Shown here piece after piece: positions 1 through 8,762 of a stretch of 64,000 bases of DNA (position 1 is the stretch's first letter; every line of letters starts with the position of its first letter). The stretch is from Rhodoblastus sp963748385 (lineage in GTDB: Bacteria; Pseudomonadota; Alphaproteobacteria; Rhizobiales; Beijerinckiaceae). The stretch spans positions 248,001-312,000 of the forward strand of contig CAVVIQ010000012.1 in NCBI GenBank assembly GCA_963748385.1, in the 5' to 3' direction. Under the pieces are notes generated by a model, which saw only the letters and a list, made by a program, of their open reading frames with translations, had not been told where the DNA came from and made no database searches. A program made the translations under genes and the position numbers.

Positions 1-113
1 GCGCCGTTGGGGCCGAGCAGGCCGACGGCCTCGCCGCGGCGGACGTTGAGGCTGACATCCTCCACGACCCGGCGGGCCTTGTAGCTTTTCCCCAGATGAT
101 GGACGTTGAGCAT
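1..113 (-). CDS. lptB: LPS export ABC transporter ATPase LptB, N-terminal fragment cut by the window edge
   Basis: Only the first 37 or so residues are inside the window. They read as the start of an ABC ATPase with the Walker A motif (GLLGPNGA) running into the edge. An in-frame stop lies just upstream, so the ATG at 111-113 is the first possible start. It follows lptA by 33 bases on the same strand. In the known pathway LptB drives extraction of LPS from the inner membrane with LptFG and passes it to LptC and LptA. The family is called mainly from this opening and its position next to lptA. Confidence 0.85.
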   Translation of the reverse strand, partial: MLNVHHLGKSYKARRVVEDVSLNVRRGEAVGLLGPNG

Positions 114-146
114 CTTCTCGCCGTCAGGTCCGCAAGCTTGCGCCGG

Positions 147-773
147 TCAATGGGCGGGGGCGCCGGAAGGCGCCGGCGGCTTGGCGCCGGGCTTCTGCGC
201 GTCGTCGCCGGGAATGATCAGGCTATGAACCCGACCTCTCGATGAAACCACCGCCTGGCCGGTCGCAAGGTCGTAGTCCAGCTTGTCCCCGCGGGTGACG
301 TTGTCGCCCTGGGAGAGCGCGACATTGCCGATGAGATAGAATTTGTCGCGCGGCTTGTCGTAGAGGAGCGAATCGCCGGAGCCCACCTGGTCCTTGCTGG
401 TGATCACGATCGGCCCCTTGCCCTCCATCCGGCGCAGGCCGGAACTGGCGCCGAGCGCCGGACCGCCCGGCGTCTTGCCGCCGCCTTGCGCGCTGTCGAA
501 GAAAATGGTCAGAACCGACGCCTTGAGGCGGGTGTCGCCCTGCACGACCACGACATTGCCGCTATAGACCGCCTTGTGCTGCTTGTCGAAATAATCGAGC
601 TTGTCGGCGGAAATATTGATCGGCTGATGGCTGGAGGCGCCGGGCAGGAGGGTTGCGCCCTGGGGCGAAGCCTTCGCGGCGGCGGCGTCTTGCGGAGCGG
701 CGCAAGAAGGCGCGGCGGCGCAGGCCAGAGCCAGCAGGGCCGCGGCCGCCGCGCGGGAGGACAGGCGTTTCAT
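147..773 (-). CDS. lptA: LPS transport periplasmic protein LptA (OstA-like)
   Basis: A 208-residue protein with a clear signal peptide (basic start, alanine/leucine core, Ala-rich cleavage area near residue 25) and an OstA/LptA-type beta-jellyroll region from about residue 50 to 185, marked by repeats such as ADKLDY and GDKLDYD. LptA forms the periplasmic bridge that carries LPS from LptC to the outer-membrane LptD/E. The C-terminal 20 residues are Pro/Ala-rich. Its start codon overlaps the lptC stop in an ATGA junction, implying translational coupling. The lptC-lptA-lptB order is the usual one. Confidence 0.9.
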   Translation of the reverse strand: MKRLSSRAAAAALLALACAAAPSCAAPQDAAAAKASPQGATLLPGASSHQPINISADKLDYFDKQHKAVYSGNVVVVQGDTRLKASVLTIFFDSAQGGGKTPGGPALGASSGLRRMEGKGPIVITSKDQVGSGDSLLYDKPRDKFYLIGNVALSQGDNVTRGDKLDYDLATGQAVVSSRGRVHSLIIPGDDAQKPGAKPPAPSGAPAH

Positions 774-1471
774 GGCGTCGGATCCTTGTGTTCGGGCGCG
801 GTTTGCTCTGGTTGCTCCGACTGGGTGAATTGCGATTTCACGTCGCCCGAAAAGGTGATCGTTTCGCCATTGTCGGCCGAGGTCATGCCGTCCGCCTCAA
901 TCCATCCGTTGTCGAGCTCCAGCCGCACCGGCTCGGCCGAGTTGAAGACATTGGCCTTGAAATCCATTTTCATCCGCCGCAGCAGCAGAACGAAATTCGC
1001 TCCCTTGATCCGGACGTTGCCGGAGAGGTCGAGGGTCTGCGCCGTGGCGTCGTAGATCCCGTCGTCGCCCAGGATCCGGGTCCGGCTTCCGTCCGCCATG
1101 TCGAGCGTGGCGTCGAGCTTGGTGAGAATGGTCCGGCTCGGGTCGCCGGGGCTTTGCACGCCGGTTTCGGCGACGACGTCGTAGGGTTTGCCGTCGCGGC
1201 GCATCCCGGTCAGGCGCGGGTGCGACATGGTGATCTTGTCGCTGGAGATACCGAGCCGATCGAGAGACAGATGGACCTCGCCCATGTCCTGGGCGCGGAA
1301 ATAGGAATACCAGATGACGCCGATGATCGCGGCGGCCGCGGCGATCGGAATGGCCCGGCGCAGCCGCCTGACCCGCCCGCTGTGGCGCGCCGCCGCCCGG
1401 AACGCGCGGGCGCGCTCCGGAGAGACGGAGGGCAAGCCGTCGCCGATGCGCCGGTCCGCCTCGCCCGTCAT
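770..1471 (-). CDS. lptC: LPS export protein LptC
   Basis: Predicted single-pass inner-membrane protein of about 233 residues. A basic N-terminus with RAAARHSGRVRRLRR precedes one transmembrane helix (residues 41-58) and a periplasmic LptC/OstA-type domain. LptC receives LPS from LptBFG and hands it to LptA. I chose the ATG at 1471 because GGGA sits 6 bases before it; longer in-frame starts exist at 1519 and 1594 but have poor ribosome sites. It overlaps lptA by 4 bases. The domain is divergent, as is common for LptC, so the call leans on topology and on the lptA/lptB neighbours. Confidence 0.85.
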   Translation of the reverse strand: MTGEADRRIGDGLPSVSPERARAFRAAARHSGRVRRLRRAIPIAAAAAIIGVIWYSYFRAQDMGEVHLSLDRLGISSDKITMSHPRLTGMRRDGKPYDVVAETGVQSPGDPSRTILTKLDATLDMADGSRTRILGDDGIYDATAQTLDLSGNVRIKGANFVLLLRRMKMDFKANVFNSAEPVRLELDNGWIEADGMTSADNGETITFSGDVKSQFTQSEQPEQTAPEHKDPTP

Positions 1472-1618
1472 GTTGTTTCCCGCGTCGCCCCGACGCCCGT
1501 CGTCATTCGCATTGCCCATCGACGCATTCGTGGCGAAGCCTGTTGAAACAGACCGTATGAATGTTTTCTGAACGCAAGGAATGGCTCCCATCATGGCCGT
1601 TGCAGGGCGTCCCCGGCG

Positions 1619-2233
1619 TCAGCTATGCGCGAAAATATCGGCCTCCGGCCAACCGAGAAGATCGAGCTCCGCGCGCGTGGGCAGGAATTGGAAACACGCC
1701 GTGGCGATCGCCGCCCGTCCCTCGCGCGCCAGCAGGATGTCGAGTTTTTCGCGCAGGGCGTGGAGATGCAGAACGTCGGAGGCCGCGTAAGCGAGCTGGG
1801 CCTCGCTGAGCTTTTCAGCGCCCCAGTCCGAACTCTGCTGCTGTTTGGAGATTTCGACGCCGAGCAGATCCCGCGTCAGATCCTTCAGCCCGTGGCGGTC
1901 GGTATAGGTGCGGGTCAGGCGCGAGGCGATCTTGGTGCAATAAACCGGGCCGACCCGCTGGCCGAAAGTCTTTTGCAGAATCGCAAGATCGAAACGCGCG
2001 AAATGAAAGATCTTGGTGACCGCAGGGTCGGCGAGCAGGCGGACGAGATTGGGCGCCCTGGTCTGGCCCTGGGCGATCTGGACGAGATCGGCCTCGCCGT
2101 CGCCGCGCGAGAGCTGGACCAGGCACAGCCGGTCGCGGTGCGGATTGAGCCCGAGCGTCTCGGTGTCGATGGCGACGCTTTCGCCCGGCGAAAAGTCGTC
2201 GGGCAGGTCGCCGGTGTGCAAGCGAATGGTCAT
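1619..2233 (-). CDS. Ribonuclease D-like 3'-5' exonuclease (single DEDD domain)
   Basis: A 204-residue protein that is essentially one DEDDy exonuclease domain: motif I is AIDTETLG (Asp23, Glu25) and a motif III-like YAASDVLHLHALREKL lies near residue 165. The HRDC domains of full-length RNase D (about 375 residues) are absent, as in the short RNase D-like proteins common in alphaproteobacteria. Expected role: 3' trimming of structured RNA, tRNA precursors being the classical substrate. The ATG at 2233 is preceded by AGGA at 7 bases; an upstream ATG at 2266 is less likely. It lies upstream of lptC on the same strand. Confidence 0.85.
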   Translation of the reverse strand: MTIRLHTGDLPDDFSPGESVAIDTETLGLNPHRDRLCLVQLSRGDGEADLVQIAQGQTRAPNLVRLLADPAVTKIFHFARFDLAILQKTFGQRVGPVYCTKIASRLTRTYTDRHGLKDLTRDLLGVEISKQQQSSDWGAEKLSEAQLAYAASDVLHLHALREKLDILLAREGRAAIATACFQFLPTRAELDLLGWPEADIFAHS

Positions 2234-2300
2234 GAACGATCCTATAAAGCGTGCAACGCCTAGCACCGCGACCGGGCGGCGGCAAGCCGGCCGCCGCGCT

Positions 2301-2723
2301 TCAATCGAGATCTGGCCTGCCCCGGAAAGACTTGGTCGCGCCGCGCTGCTTCTTGCCGTCGAGCCGGCGCTTTTTCGAGGCCAGGGTCGGCCGGGTCGGG
2401 CGGCGCGGCGGAGGCGGCGGGCGCGCGGCCTCGCGGATCAGCGCGATCAGCCGCTCCAGGGCGTCGGCGCGATTGCGCTCCTGGCTGCGGAATCTTTGCG
2501 CGGAAATGATGAGATCGCCATTGGCGGCGAGCCTGCGCCCCGCGAGATGGGCGAGCCGCGCCCGAACCGGCTCGGGCAGGCTCGGCGAATCGAAAATGTT
2601 GAAACGCAGCTGGACGGCCGATTCGACCTTCTGGACATTCTGGCCGCCAGGGCCGGAGGCGCGCAAAAAATCCTCGCGCAATTCGGATTCGTCCAGCGCG
2701 ATGGAATGGGTGATCCGGATCAT
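2301..2723 (-). CDS. arfB: Alternative ribosome-rescue factor ArfB (peptidyl-tRNA hydrolase)
   Basis: A 140-residue protein with the class I release-factor GGQ motif (GPGGQNV, Gln28, the same position as in E. coli ArfB) and a basic C-terminal tail (ASKKRRLDGKKQRG) like the tail that enters the mRNA channel of stalled ribosomes. Function known from the family: hydrolysis of peptidyl-tRNA on non-stop ribosomes. The ATG at 2723 has a strong GGAGG about 5 bases upstream, so I prefer it to the ATG at 2756. A proline/arginine linker (about residues 100-112) joins domain and tail. It is divergent from the next gene. Confidence 0.92.
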   Translation of the reverse strand: MIRITHSIALDESELREDFLRASGPGGQNVQKVESAVQLRFNIFDSPSLPEPVRARLAHLAGRRLAANGDLIISAQRFRSQERNRADALERLIALIREAARPPPPPRRPTRPTLASKKRRLDGKKQRGATKSFRGRPDLD

Positions 2724-2860
2724 GCGCCCCCTCCCCGCCTCGCGTGAACTCGACAATTGCGCCCGACTGTCGCCGATCGGCCACAGTCCCGCGCCGCCTT
2801 TGTGTCTAATATGAGAGTTGGCGCCGCCGCCAGCTTTTTCGAGACCGTTTTTTTGAGCCG

Positions 2861-4048
2861 ATGATCGACCGCCGCGAAGACAGGGCGTCAGAGGACGCCG
2901 CCAATCTCCTGCTCAGGATCGCCGTGGCGGCCGCTTTCGTGGCGACGCCTTTTTTTCAGCTGTTCTCGCAGCGCGCGATCTTCGTCCTGCCGCCGATCGC
3001 CGGCGCGCTCATTCTGGTCGCCGGCATGACGCTCGCGCCGCGGTTCAATAGGCGGGATATTTTCAGCTTTCTCGCCGCGCCGCTCGGTCTGGCCGCCTCC
3101 TTTCTCGTGTTCTGGATGCTGTTGTCCCTGTTATGGACGCCCTTCCCCGCCGAAGCTTCGGCGCGCCTGCTCAAATCCTTGCTCACGCTCGCCTGCGTGT
3201 TGCCGGCCGCAGCTTCGCTGCCCGCGCGCACCCGCGCCGCCAACCTCTATTTCCTGCCGCTCGGCGTCGCCCTCGCCGCCGTGACGGCGCTGGTCTTCTC
3301 GGCGCCCGGCCTTTCCGGAGGCCTAGAGACCGAGGCCCAGGGAAATCTCCGCATCGGCGTCGAGGCGGCGCTCCTGCTGCTGTGGCCGGGGCTGGCGGCG
3401 ACCCACCTGCGCGGGCGCGCGACCCTCTCGGCCGCGCTCGTCATCATCGCCGTCGCGGCGGCGGTCTCGGTGCCGACGCCGGGCGCCCTTGGCGCGACAG
3501 CGCTCGCGGGCGCCGCCTTCGCTCTGGCCTGGCGCAATCCGGCGATCACCGGCCGCTGGCTCGGGCGGCTCGGGGCGGCCTGTTTCCTCCTTGCCCCGCT
3601 CGCGCCGCTGCTGCTCAATCTGAAGGGTGGCCCCAACCCGCCCCATTGGCTGGTCAGCCTGAAAATCTGGCGCTGGCTGATCGCCGCCGACGGGGCGCGC
3701 GTGATCACCGGCCACGGCTATGATTTCGTCGGTGCCGCCTTCGGGCGCGGTTATCTGCCGCTGCAAGCGCCCCGTTCGATGCTGTTCGAGACCTGGACCG
3801 ATCTCGGCCTGGTCGGCGCGGCCGCCGCCGCCGTCCTCATCCGGCTCGCCTACAAGGCCGCCGCCGAGCAATCGCGCCGGCTGGCGCCGTTCTGGATCGG
3901 CGCCCTGACCTATGTCTCGGTCATGGGCCTGCTGGGGCTCGCCACCACCGAGGCGTGGTGGATCACCATGCTGGCGCTGGGCCTCGCCGCCTTCGCCTTC
4001 GTGACGCGCGGCGACTACAAGACGGTGCGGCCCAACGCGCCCAGATGA
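2861..4048 (+). CDS. O-antigen ligase-like polytopic membrane protein
   Basis: A 395-residue protein made almost wholly of hydrophobic helices (roughly ten), with a longer polar loop about residues 255-310 containing GHGYDFVGAAFG and SMLFETWTDLGLVG. A short first loop has LLSLLWTPFPAEASARLLKS. This layout and the H..ET..LG pattern are typical of the Wzy_C/O-antigen ligase family, which transfer or polymerise lipid-linked glycans at the periplasmic face. No glycosyltransferases are adjacent, so substrate is unknown. The assignment is a family-level inference from topology and loop motifs. Confidence 0.6.
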   Translation: MIDRREDRASEDAANLLLRIAVAAAFVATPFFQLFSQRAIFVLPPIAGALILVAGMTLAPRFNRRDIFSFLAAPLGLAASFLVFWMLLSLLWTPFPAEASARLLKSLLTLACVLPAAASLPARTRAANLYFLPLGVALAAVTALVFSAPGLSGGLETEAQGNLRIGVEAALLLLWPGLAATHLRGRATLSAALVIIAVAAAVSVPTPGALGATALAGAAFALAWRNPAITGRWLGRLGAACFLLAPLAPLLLNLKGGPNPPHWLVSLKIWRWLIAADGARVITGHGYDFVGAAFGRGYLPLQAPRSMLFETWTDLGLVGAAAAAVLIRLAYKAAAEQSRRLAPFWIGALTYVSVMGLLGLATTEAWWITMLALGLAAFAFVTRGDYKTVRPNAPR

Positions 4049-4067
4049 GGCCGGCCCGCGCGCGGCT

Positions 4068-4427
4068 TCAGGGCAGGATTTCCAGCGCCTTTTCCTTGGG
4101 GCGGCACAGGCGCGCGCCCTTGGGGCTGACGACGATCGGCCGCTCGATCAGCACGGGATGGGCGGCGATCGCGGCGAAAATCGCGTCGTCGGACAAAGCC
4201 GGGTCGTCGAGGCCCATTTCCGCGTAAGGCGGCGCTTTCTTCCGCAGAATGTCGCGGACCTTCAACCCGGCGCGCGCCAGAATCTTTTCCAGTTCGGCGC
4301 GGCTCGGCGGATGTTTCAGATATTCGACGATTTTCGGCTCGACGCCCGCCTCGCGAATCATGTCGAGCACATTGCGCGACGTTCCGCAGGCGGGATTGTG
4401 ATAGATCGTGACCTCGAAACTGCTCAT
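4068..4427 (-). CDS. arsC: Arsenate reductase, glutaredoxin-coupled ArsC family
   Basis: A 119-residue protein closely matching the plasmid R773 ArsC family. It has the catalytic site HNPACGTSRNVL (Cys14), the arginine-bearing segment RDILRKKAP, and the conserved IERPIVVSP with GARLCRPKE. These supply the Cys and three Arg that bind and reduce arsenate with glutathione and glutaredoxin. It is about 20 residues shorter at the C-terminus than R773 ArsC (141), which is common in chromosomal copies. No arsR or arsB lies nearby, so it is a stand-alone gene, convergent with the preceding membrane protein. Confidence 0.9.
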   Translation of the reverse strand: MSSFEVTIYHNPACGTSRNVLDMIREAGVEPKIVEYLKHPPSRAELEKILARAGLKVRDILRKKAPPYAEMGLDDPALSDDAIFAAIAAHPVLIERPIVVSPKGARLCRPKEKALEILP

Positions 4428-4519
4428 TCCTGTCCTTCTCCCCGATTTCGACGCGTCGCGATCGGAAAATCCGTCGCATCAGCCATAGCCCGTCGTCGGA
4501 CGGGCGTCACGTCGCGCCT

Positions 4520-4547
4520 GGCCGGTTCTCGCAGGCGAGAACCGGCC
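4520..4547 (-). terminator. Hairpin downstream of the ABC-F gene, possible terminator
   Basis: A perfect 12-bp stem (4520-4531 with 4536-4547) around a 4-base loop lies 12 bases past the stop of the ABC-F gene. On the minus strand there is no clear U-run after it; on the plus strand it is followed by T-rich sequence. It may stop or stabilise the ABC-F transcript before arsC. Confidence 0.4.
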
Positions 4548-4559
4548 GTTTTGGTGGTT

Positions 4560-6362
4560 TCAGCCCCCGATTTCCTCGCGCAAAATCTCCAGCTCCAGCC
4601 ATTGATCCTCGGCCGCCGCCAGTTCGGCCTCGGTCTTGGCGAGCAGCGCCGTCGCGTCGTTGAAACGCTTCGAATCGCGGGCGTAAAGCTCGTGATCGTC
4701 CAATATTCCGTGGAGCTTCGCGGCGGTCGCGCGCAATTTCTCCATTTTGTCCGGAAGAGTCTCCAGCGCGTGCTTTTCCATGAAGCTCAGCCGGCGCTTG
4801 GTTTCCGCGCGCGGCGCTTCGACGCGCGCCGGCTTTTTCTCTCCCGTCTTGGCCTTCGCCGCCGGCCCCAGGCCGAAGCCGCGCTGGACGACCATGTCGC
4901 TGTAGCCGCCGGCGTATTCGACCCATTTGCCCTCGCCCTCCGCCGCCACCACCGAGCCGGCGACGCGGTCGAGGAAATCGCGGTCATGGCTCACCAGCAG
5001 GATCGTGCCGGGATAATCGCCGAGCATTTCCTGCAACAGGTCGAGGGTTTCGAGGTCGAGATCGTTGGTCGGCTCGTCGAGCACGAGAAAATTCGAGGGC
5101 AGCGACAAGGCGCGGGCGAGCAGCAGCCGGGCCCGCTCGCCGCCCGAGAGTTTTCCGGTCGGGGTGCGGGCCTGTTCCGGCGCGAACAGGAAATCCTTCA
5201 TGTAGCCGATGACGTGTTTCTTCTCGCCATTGATCTCGACCCAGTCGGAGCCGCCGCCGGTCAGGGAATCGGCCAGGGTCGCATTGGGGTCGAGCGCGGC
5301 GCGGCGCTGGTCGAGCGTCGCCATCTGCAGATTGGTCCCGAGCCGGATCACGCCCGAATCGGGTTCGAGCGCGCCGGTCAGCAGGTTGATCAGCGTCGTC
5401 TTGCCGGCGCCGTTGGGCCCGACCAGCGCCAGCCGGTCGCCGCGCAGCAGGCGCAGCGAAAAATTCTTCACGATCGGTCGGTCGCCGAAGCTTTTCGAGA
5501 CATTTTCCGCCTCGACCACCAGTCTGCCGGAGACCTTGCCCTCGGCGACGCTGATCCTCACCTCGCCGGCCGCCTTCCGGGCCTCGCGCTTCTCCTGGCG
5601 CAGGGCGGCGAGGCCCGCCATGCGGCGGACATTGCGCTTGCGCCGCGCGGTGACGCCGTAGCGCACCCAATGTTCCTCGGCCGCGATCTTGCGGTCGAGT
5701 TTCTGGGCGTCGCGCTCCTCCTGCTCCAGAACCGCGTCGCGCCAGGTCTCGAAGGCGCCGAAGCCTTCATTGAGCCTTCTGGTTCCGCCCCGGTCGAGCC
5801 AGATCGTGACCCGCGACAGGTTTTGCAGGAAACGCCGGTCGTGGCTGACGAGGACCAGCGCCGAGCGCAGGCTCGCCAGTTCGCCCTCCAGCCATTCGAT
5901 CGCCGGCAGGTCGAGATGATTGGTCGGCTCGTCGAGCAGCAGGATGTCGGGCTCGGGCGCGAGCGCGCGGCAAAGCGCGGCGCGGCGCGCTTCGCCGCCC
6001 GAGAGCGTCTCCGGCTTTTCGTCGCCGGTCAGGCCGAGCGCGTCGAGCAGGTAATGGGCGCGATGTTCGCCGTCGCCCGGCCCCAGCCCGGCGACGACAT
6101 AGGAAAAGACATCCGCGAAGCCGGAAAGGTCCGGCTCCTGCGGCAGGTAGCGCACGGTCGCGTCGGGCTGGAGGAAGCGCTCGCCACGGTCGGCCTCGAT
6201 CTCGCCGGCCGCGATCTTGAGCAGGGTCGATTTGCCCGAGCCGTTGCGGCCAACGAGGCAGATGCGGTCGCCGCGTTCGACGACGAGGTCGGCCGAGTCG
6301 ATGAGCGGCTTGCCGCCAAGCGTCAGGCCGACGCGTGTCAGGGCGAGAAGGGGAGGAGCCAT
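4560..6362 (-). CDS. uup: ABC-F family ATPase, Uup type
   Basis: A 600-residue soluble protein with two ABC domains and no membrane segments. The first Walker A (GRNGSGKST) is at residues 38-46, with LSGGEARRA and DEPTNHLDL downstream. The second copy has GPNGAGKTT, LSGGERARL and DEPTNDLDL. The C-terminal 85 residues are charged and predicted coiled coil, which marks the Uup subgroup (about 635 residues in E. coli). Uup proteins act on ribosomes and structured DNA; the exact role is not fully settled. The ATG at 6362 begins MAPPLLALTRVGL right before the domain; an upstream extension to 6563 is low complexity and rejected. Confidence 0.88.
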   Translation of the reverse strand: MAPPLLALTRVGLTLGGKPLIDSADLVVERGDRICLVGRNGSGKSTLLKIAAGEIEADRGERFLQPDATVRYLPQEPDLSGFADVFSYVVAGLGPGDGEHRAHYLLDALGLTGDEKPETLSGGEARRAALCRALAPEPDILLLDEPTNHLDLPAIEWLEGELASLRSALVLVSHDRRFLQNLSRVTIWLDRGGTRRLNEGFGAFETWRDAVLEQEERDAQKLDRKIAAEEHWVRYGVTARRKRNVRRMAGLAALRQEKREARKAAGEVRISVAEGKVSGRLVVEAENVSKSFGDRPIVKNFSLRLLRGDRLALVGPNGAGKTTLINLLTGALEPDSGVIRLGTNLQMATLDQRRAALDPNATLADSLTGGGSDWVEINGEKKHVIGYMKDFLFAPEQARTPTGKLSGGERARLLLARALSLPSNFLVLDEPTNDLDLETLDLLQEMLGDYPGTILLVSHDRDFLDRVAGSVVAAEGEGKWVEYAGGYSDMVVQRGFGLGPAAKAKTGEKKPARVEAPRAETKRRLSFMEKHALETLPDKMEKLRATAAKLHGILDDHELYARDSKRFNDATALLAKTEAELAAAEDQWLELEILREEIGG

Positions 6363-6400
6363 GACGGCATGAAACGCAAAACGGCGGCGAGGGCAAGGGG

Positions 6401-6455
6401 CGCGCCAAGAGTCGCGCCAAGAGGCCCGCGAAGAGGCGCGCGAAGAGAGATCGCG
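6401..6455. repeat. Imperfect short tandem repeats upstream of the ABC-F gene
   Basis: Four or so imperfect units of 12-14 bases with the core GCGCGCCAAGAG / GCGCGCGAAGAG lie between the ABC-F start and the TadG-like stop. They add a low-complexity arginine/serine-rich reading frame ahead of the ABC-F gene but no recognisable domain. Likely slippage-generated spacer sequence. Confidence 0.5.
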
Positions 6456-6548
6456 CGCCCGATCGAAGCCGGAGCCGGAAGCCGAACGCCTGAGCCGAGC
6501 GACCTCCGACCTCTGGTTCGGCGCGCCGCGCCGGTCGGCGCGCATACG

Positions 6549-6571
6549 ATCGGTCCTTTTCAAGGACCGAT
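6549..6571 (-). terminator. Hairpin after the TadG-like gene
   Basis: A 10-bp perfect stem (6549-6558 with 6562-6571) with a 3-base loop starts 4 bases beyond the TadG-like stop codon. No U-run follows on the minus strand, so it is only terminator-like. Confidence 0.45.
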
Positions 6572-6575
6572 GGCG

Positions 6576-8162
6576 TTACTGGGTCAGGTGCGGCGCGGTG
6601 TTCACCGCATTGATGAACAATTGCTGCAACGCCGCGGTGATGTCGCCGTCCGTGCTGACCGCCGCGAAGAGATTCGTCGACGACGCGCAGTTCTGCAGGT
6701 TGCTCTCGACCTGGCTGATGAACGGGGCGACCGTACTAGTATACCATGAGTTGCTCGTCAGCGGATAATAGACGGTGTAGAGCACGGCGATTCGAATTCC
6801 GCGCGCCTTGATGGTGGAACACAGCGCGGTGTTCACCGGCTGCTCGCAGCGCGTGAAATTGCCATAGTTGTTCGAAAAGCCCCATTGCTCCGAGGTGTTG
6901 CAGGAAGAGCTGTTGTAAAGGCCGACGTCGTCCACGCCGTCTGTGACGATCAGCAGCACGCCCTGCGGCGCGTCGCCGGCGTTGTTGGTCCCGCCGCCGG
7001 GCGTCGGCATCAGGGTGTTCAGCGTGTTGAGCGCGTAAGCGAAATTCGTCCCGGTGTCATTATTGTACAGGCCATAATAATTGACGGCGCTCCTGCCGGA
7101 TCCCGTTGTTTTGTACACGGCCGTGGCGCTTTGGGGAATCGAGGCGACGGTCGTGTAACTTCCCGCGCCCGTTCCGGTCGGATAGGTATATGAACCGCCG
7201 ACCGGCAAATAACTGTTGTCCGCCATCATGGGGGGCGCAATCGCTGAAAAATACGATTGCAGTCCCGACACATTCCCATCCGACGCCAACCAAAGATTCA
7301 ACGATGGCGTACGGGGGTTCGTGCCGCAGTTTACCTGTGGTGAAGTGGGCGCCGGCGGCGCAGCGAACAATTGCGTTGCGCCATCGCCGAAAATATGCCC
7401 GGACATGCAATAGGACAGCTGATTGTTGGCCGGCGCCGTCGCGTTGTATTCGTCCATCATCGTGTTGGCCGTTTGCACAAGGCCTTGCGCGGCGGCGCGC
7501 ACATTGTCGATGCGCAGGGTGATGCCGTTGTTTTCCGCATAGGTATAGCTGTCGATGGTGCCCCAGCCCGGATAATGGACGGTATATTCGCTGTCGGTAT
7601 AGTCGTTCTCATGGCAGGCGAGGGCGCAGCCGGTGTTGTTGACCATGGCGGTGATGCCCGCCGTGGTCGCGGGAATCTCCATCGAGGGGGACGCGTCGAG
7701 CAACAGATAGAAATTGATGTTCGGCGCCGTGCTGACGCTGGCCGTCGAGGCGACGGTGAAATTCGCCTGGGGGTTGTGTTCGATGGTGCCGAAGAAGTTC
7801 TGCACACTGACGGGGTAGCTGACCGCGACCTGCCGCGTCGCCCCGTTGGCTCCGACCGAATCGGTGACGGTCACTTTCAAATTGGTGGCGGTATAGGTCA
7901 CGCCTTTGACCATCGCCGTCTGCGCCGCGAACATCGAGGTCGCGGCGGCCTGGGCGACGGAGGAGGATTGCGACAACAGGGCCGGGGCGGTCCCGGCGAG
8001 CGCGGCGGCGTCGGCGGCGGCGCTCATTCGATCGCGAATCATCGAGTCGCGAGCGTAATCGATCGCCGTTCCGCCCATGAGCAGCATGGTGAGGGCGGAA
8101 AGAGCAAAGATGATCGACATATTGCCGCGCTGGTCGTTGAGAAAGCGGGCCGGGATCTTCAT
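6576..8162 (-). CDS. TadG-like pilus-assembly protein with von Willebrand A domain
   Basis: About 528 residues. The N-terminus has the TadE/TadG signature: a short basic stretch, DQRGNMSIIFALSAL, and one hydrophobic helix (about residues 14-36), followed by AAADAAALAG. A VWA domain begins near residue 150 with the metal-binding DASPS motif; a later IVTDGVDDVG segment fits the domain. Cysteines in GCALACHEND and GCEQ-like positions suggest disulfides. In Tad systems TadG anchors or helps assemble Flp pili in the envelope. Start chosen at 8162 (AGGA 6 bases upstream); 8189 is possible. No tadA, rcpA or flp gene is present here, so it may belong to a dispersed Tad set. Ser/Thr/Asn-rich with lower GC than the flanks. 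Confidence 0.75.
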   Translation of the reverse strand: MKIPARFLNDQRGNMSIIFALSALTMLLMGGTAIDYARDSMIRDRMSAAADAAALAGTAPALLSQSSSVAQAAATSMFAAQTAMVKGVTYTATNLKVTVTDSVGANGATRQVAVSYPVSVQNFFGTIEHNPQANFTVASTASVSTAPNINFYLLLDASPSMEIPATTAGITAMVNNTGCALACHENDYTDSEYTVHYPGWGTIDSYTYAENNGITLRIDNVRAAAQGLVQTANTMMDEYNATAPANNQLSYCMSGHIFGDGATQLFAAPPAPTSPQVNCGTNPRTPSLNLWLASDGNVSGLQSYFSAIAPPMMADNSYLPVGGSYTYPTGTGAGSYTTVASIPQSATAVYKTTGSGRSAVNYYGLYNNDTGTNFAYALNTLNTLMPTPGGGTNNAGDAPQGVLLIVTDGVDDVGLYNSSSCNTSEQWGFSNNYGNFTRCEQPVNTALCSTIKARGIRIAVLYTVYYPLTSNSWYTSTVAPFISQVESNLQNCASSTNLFAAVSTDGDITAALQQLFINAVNTAPHLTQ

Positions 8163-8196
8163 GGGCTGTCCTGCGATTTTCATGGCCATGACGCCT

Positions 8197-8760
8197 TCAA
8201 CCTGTGTAAGGGACGGAGCTGGAATCGCGCGGGCTCTCGTAAAATACGTTATTCAAACTATTTCCATTCAATAAGTTCTCTGGAAATATTGGGTCATATG
8301 TATAGGTGACGTTTGCACAAATAATCGACGTGCCGGCCGTCGCCATCCCGCTCGGCAACGTCGCGGTGGCGCCTGGCGTCAAGGCCGTGGCGTGCAGCGC
8401 CTCGCTCCAGGTCACGGTCGTGACGCCGGAGCTGTTGGTCGTATATTCCGTGACGATGATCGCGGTCCTGGAACTGTCGTAAGGGTAGACGATCTGCGCC
8501 GACGCGTTCAGGATGGTCGTCATCTGGGTGGCCGAAACGCTTGGCAGGCGGGCGATCAGGTCGGCAAGCGTATGGGCCGTGATCGAAACCTTGCGCTTCG
8601 TCGTCGCCACGTCGCAGATCGTGTATTCGCCGACCAGGATCAGCAGGGCGACCGGCGCGATGAGCACAAATTCGACGGCGCTCGCCGCGCGACGGTCGCG
8701 CATGAAGCGCGACGCCAACGATGAGAGCCTTGTCCAGGACAGGGGAGCCGGCGCGCGCAT
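8197..8760 (-). CDS. TadE/TadF-like pseudopilin-type protein
   Basis: A 187-residue protein with the class signature RDRRAASAVEFVLIAPVALLILVGEYTI split over residues 21-48: a basic patch, a Glu at position 5 of the hydrophobic segment (AVEF), and a single membrane helix. This is the TadE/TadF pattern recognised by the TadV prepilin peptidase. The remainder is a Thr/Ser-rich extracytoplasmic domain. The ATG at 8760 has GGAG 5 bases upstream. It sits between a second TadE-like gene and the TadG-like gene, gaps of 2 and about 35 bases, so the three are very likely one operon. Confidence 0.75.
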   Translation of the reverse strand: MRAPAPLSWTRLSSLASRFMRDRRAASAVEFVLIAPVALLILVGEYTICDVATTKRKVSITAHTLADLIARLPSVSATQMTTILNASAQIVYPYDSSRTAIIVTEYTTNSSGVTTVTWSEALHATALTPGATATLPSGMATAGTSIICANVTYTYDPIFPENLLNGNSLNNVFYESPRDSSSVPYTG

Positions 8761-8762
8761 TT

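Noticed and set aside
4158..6749. An 863-codon plus-strand open frame opposite the ABC-F gene
   Set aside because: It is the antisense shadow of a well-supported ABC-F ATPase in high-GC DNA; it shows no domain and starts inside arsC.
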